This document shows, in pieces, positions 41,547 to 41,825 of a stretch of DNA of 41,825 nt (positions are counted from its first letter, which is position 1; every line of letters begins with the position of its first letter). The DNA comes from Variovorax sp. E3 (GTDB taxonomy: Bacteria; Pseudomonadota; Gammaproteobacteria; Burkholderiales; Burkholderiaceae_C), in contig NZ_MOWM01000056.1 in the NCBI RefSeq assembly GCF_016082275.1, positions 1 through 41,825 of the forward strand, written 5' to 3'. The notes under the pieces were generated by a model. The model saw nothing but the letters and a program-made list of their open reading frames with translations, had not been told where the DNA came from and searched no databases. Both the position numbers and the translations under genes were made by a program.

Positions 41547-41577
41547 AAAAACCGGCCCCTGCTTTCGCAAGGGCCGG
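41547..41577 (-). terminator. Rho-independent terminator of the partial DUF4148-like gene
   Basis: On the minus strand CCGGCCC (41571-41577) pairs with GGGCCGG (41552-41558) around a 12-nt loop and is followed by TTTTT (A-run 41547-41551). It closes the transcript coming from the gene at 41624 and separates it from the paralogue at 41057. Confidence 0.88.
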
Positions 41578-41623
41578 CTTGGGCGTGGAGGCTCGCCGAA
41601 GCGAGACAGGCGCGGCGCGCCGA

Positions 41624-41825
41624 TTACAGCGGCAGTGCGTCGCCACGGGCCGCGGCGCGGGCGGCGGCACGCACGGTGGCGCGATCGATCGTGCTGGCCA
41701 CCATCGGGGCCGTGCCCGACGAGGCGCCTTCGGCATAGGGGTTGTCGCTGTGCGCGGCGGCCACGGCCTCGGCGCGCACGGCGGCGCGGCTGGTCGACGA
41801 AGCGACGACCGAAGCGGGGCCGGCG
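41624..41825 (-). CDS. DUF4148-like small secreted protein (partial, N-terminus beyond the window)
   Basis: The last 67 codons of a minus-strand gene are visible: the frame reads SRAAVRAEAVAAAHSDNPYA, then TIDRATVRAAARAAARGDAL and a TAA stop at 41624-41626. The AVRAEAVAAA pattern matches the neighbouring DUF4148-like protein. The signal peptide should lie to the right of the window. Confidence 0.78.
   Translation of the reverse strand, partial: AGPASVVASSTSRAAVRAEAVAAAHSDNPYAEGASSGTAPMVASTIDRATVRAAARAAARGDALPL

Overview
The window is high-GC DNA from what looks like a Comamonadaceae betaproteobacterium, most likely Variovorax or a close relative. This is inferred from the very high GC, three orphan Bug/TctC-type periplasmic binding proteins, DUF4148-like small secreted proteins, pca/aromatic-acid genes, and two GC-rich dispersed repeats of the sort common in that family. 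No rRNA, canonical tRNA, IS element or CRISPR array was found.

Layout. (1) 1-6341: an aldehyde dehydrogenase followed by a complete branched-chain-amino-acid-type ABC importer (binding protein, two ATPases, two permeases). (2) 6319-12706: a small membrane protein, a Bug protein, an IclR regulator divergent from pcaIJF (3-oxoadipate to succinyl-CoA plus acetyl-CoA), and a second Bug protein with a terminator before it. (3) 12767-20879: mixed housekeeping and hypothetical genes (RHH protein, DJ-1/PfpI, a repeat-bearing secreted protein, DinB, TetR, ornithine-cyclodeaminase family, alpha/beta hydrolase lipoprotein, DEDD exonuclease, SMI1/KNR4 protein, a decayed LMW-phosphatase). (4) 20890-32822: an expanded RNA-repair locus. 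On the minus strand are rtcR (CARF + sigma54 AAA+ activator) and a 2H phosphoesterase. Divergent from them is a sigma54-type promoter with a ~515-nt structured leader that contains a tRNA-like element, followed by slipin, an unknown gene, rtcB, an unknown gene, a zinc-ribbon protein, RNase Z, an RlaP nucleotidyltransferase, a large TerD-like protein and rtcA. (5) 32847-41029: a MarR regulator with two matching palindromes, a Bug protein, gamma-resorcylate-decarboxylase-like amidohydrolase, FAD monooxygenase, two MFS aromatic-acid transporters, DoxX and maleylacetate reductase, which together suggest a gamma-resorcylate/resorcinol pathway whose product would enter the 3-oxoadipate route encoded by pcaIJF. 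(6) The right edge carries two DUF4148-like small secreted proteins.

How it works together. RtcR is known to sense RNA ends with 2',3'-cyclic phosphate through its CARF domain and then drive a sigma54 promoter. The promoter seen here would transcribe the leader and the repair genes: RtcB ligates 2',3'-cyclic-phosphate/5'-OH ends, RtcA makes cyclic phosphates, RlaP and RNase Z probably rebuild or trim 3' ends, and slipin and TerD-like proteins may organise the system. The tRNA-like leader element and the 2H phosphoesterase beside rtcR are the most interesting parts.

Quality note. Nine otherwise well-conserved genes are each interrupted by apparent single-base losses (ten in all), every one compatible with loss of one G or C from a short G/C run. 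This looks like a systematic sequencing/consensus error rather than gene decay, so these genes are annotated as full-length CDS with the break stated.
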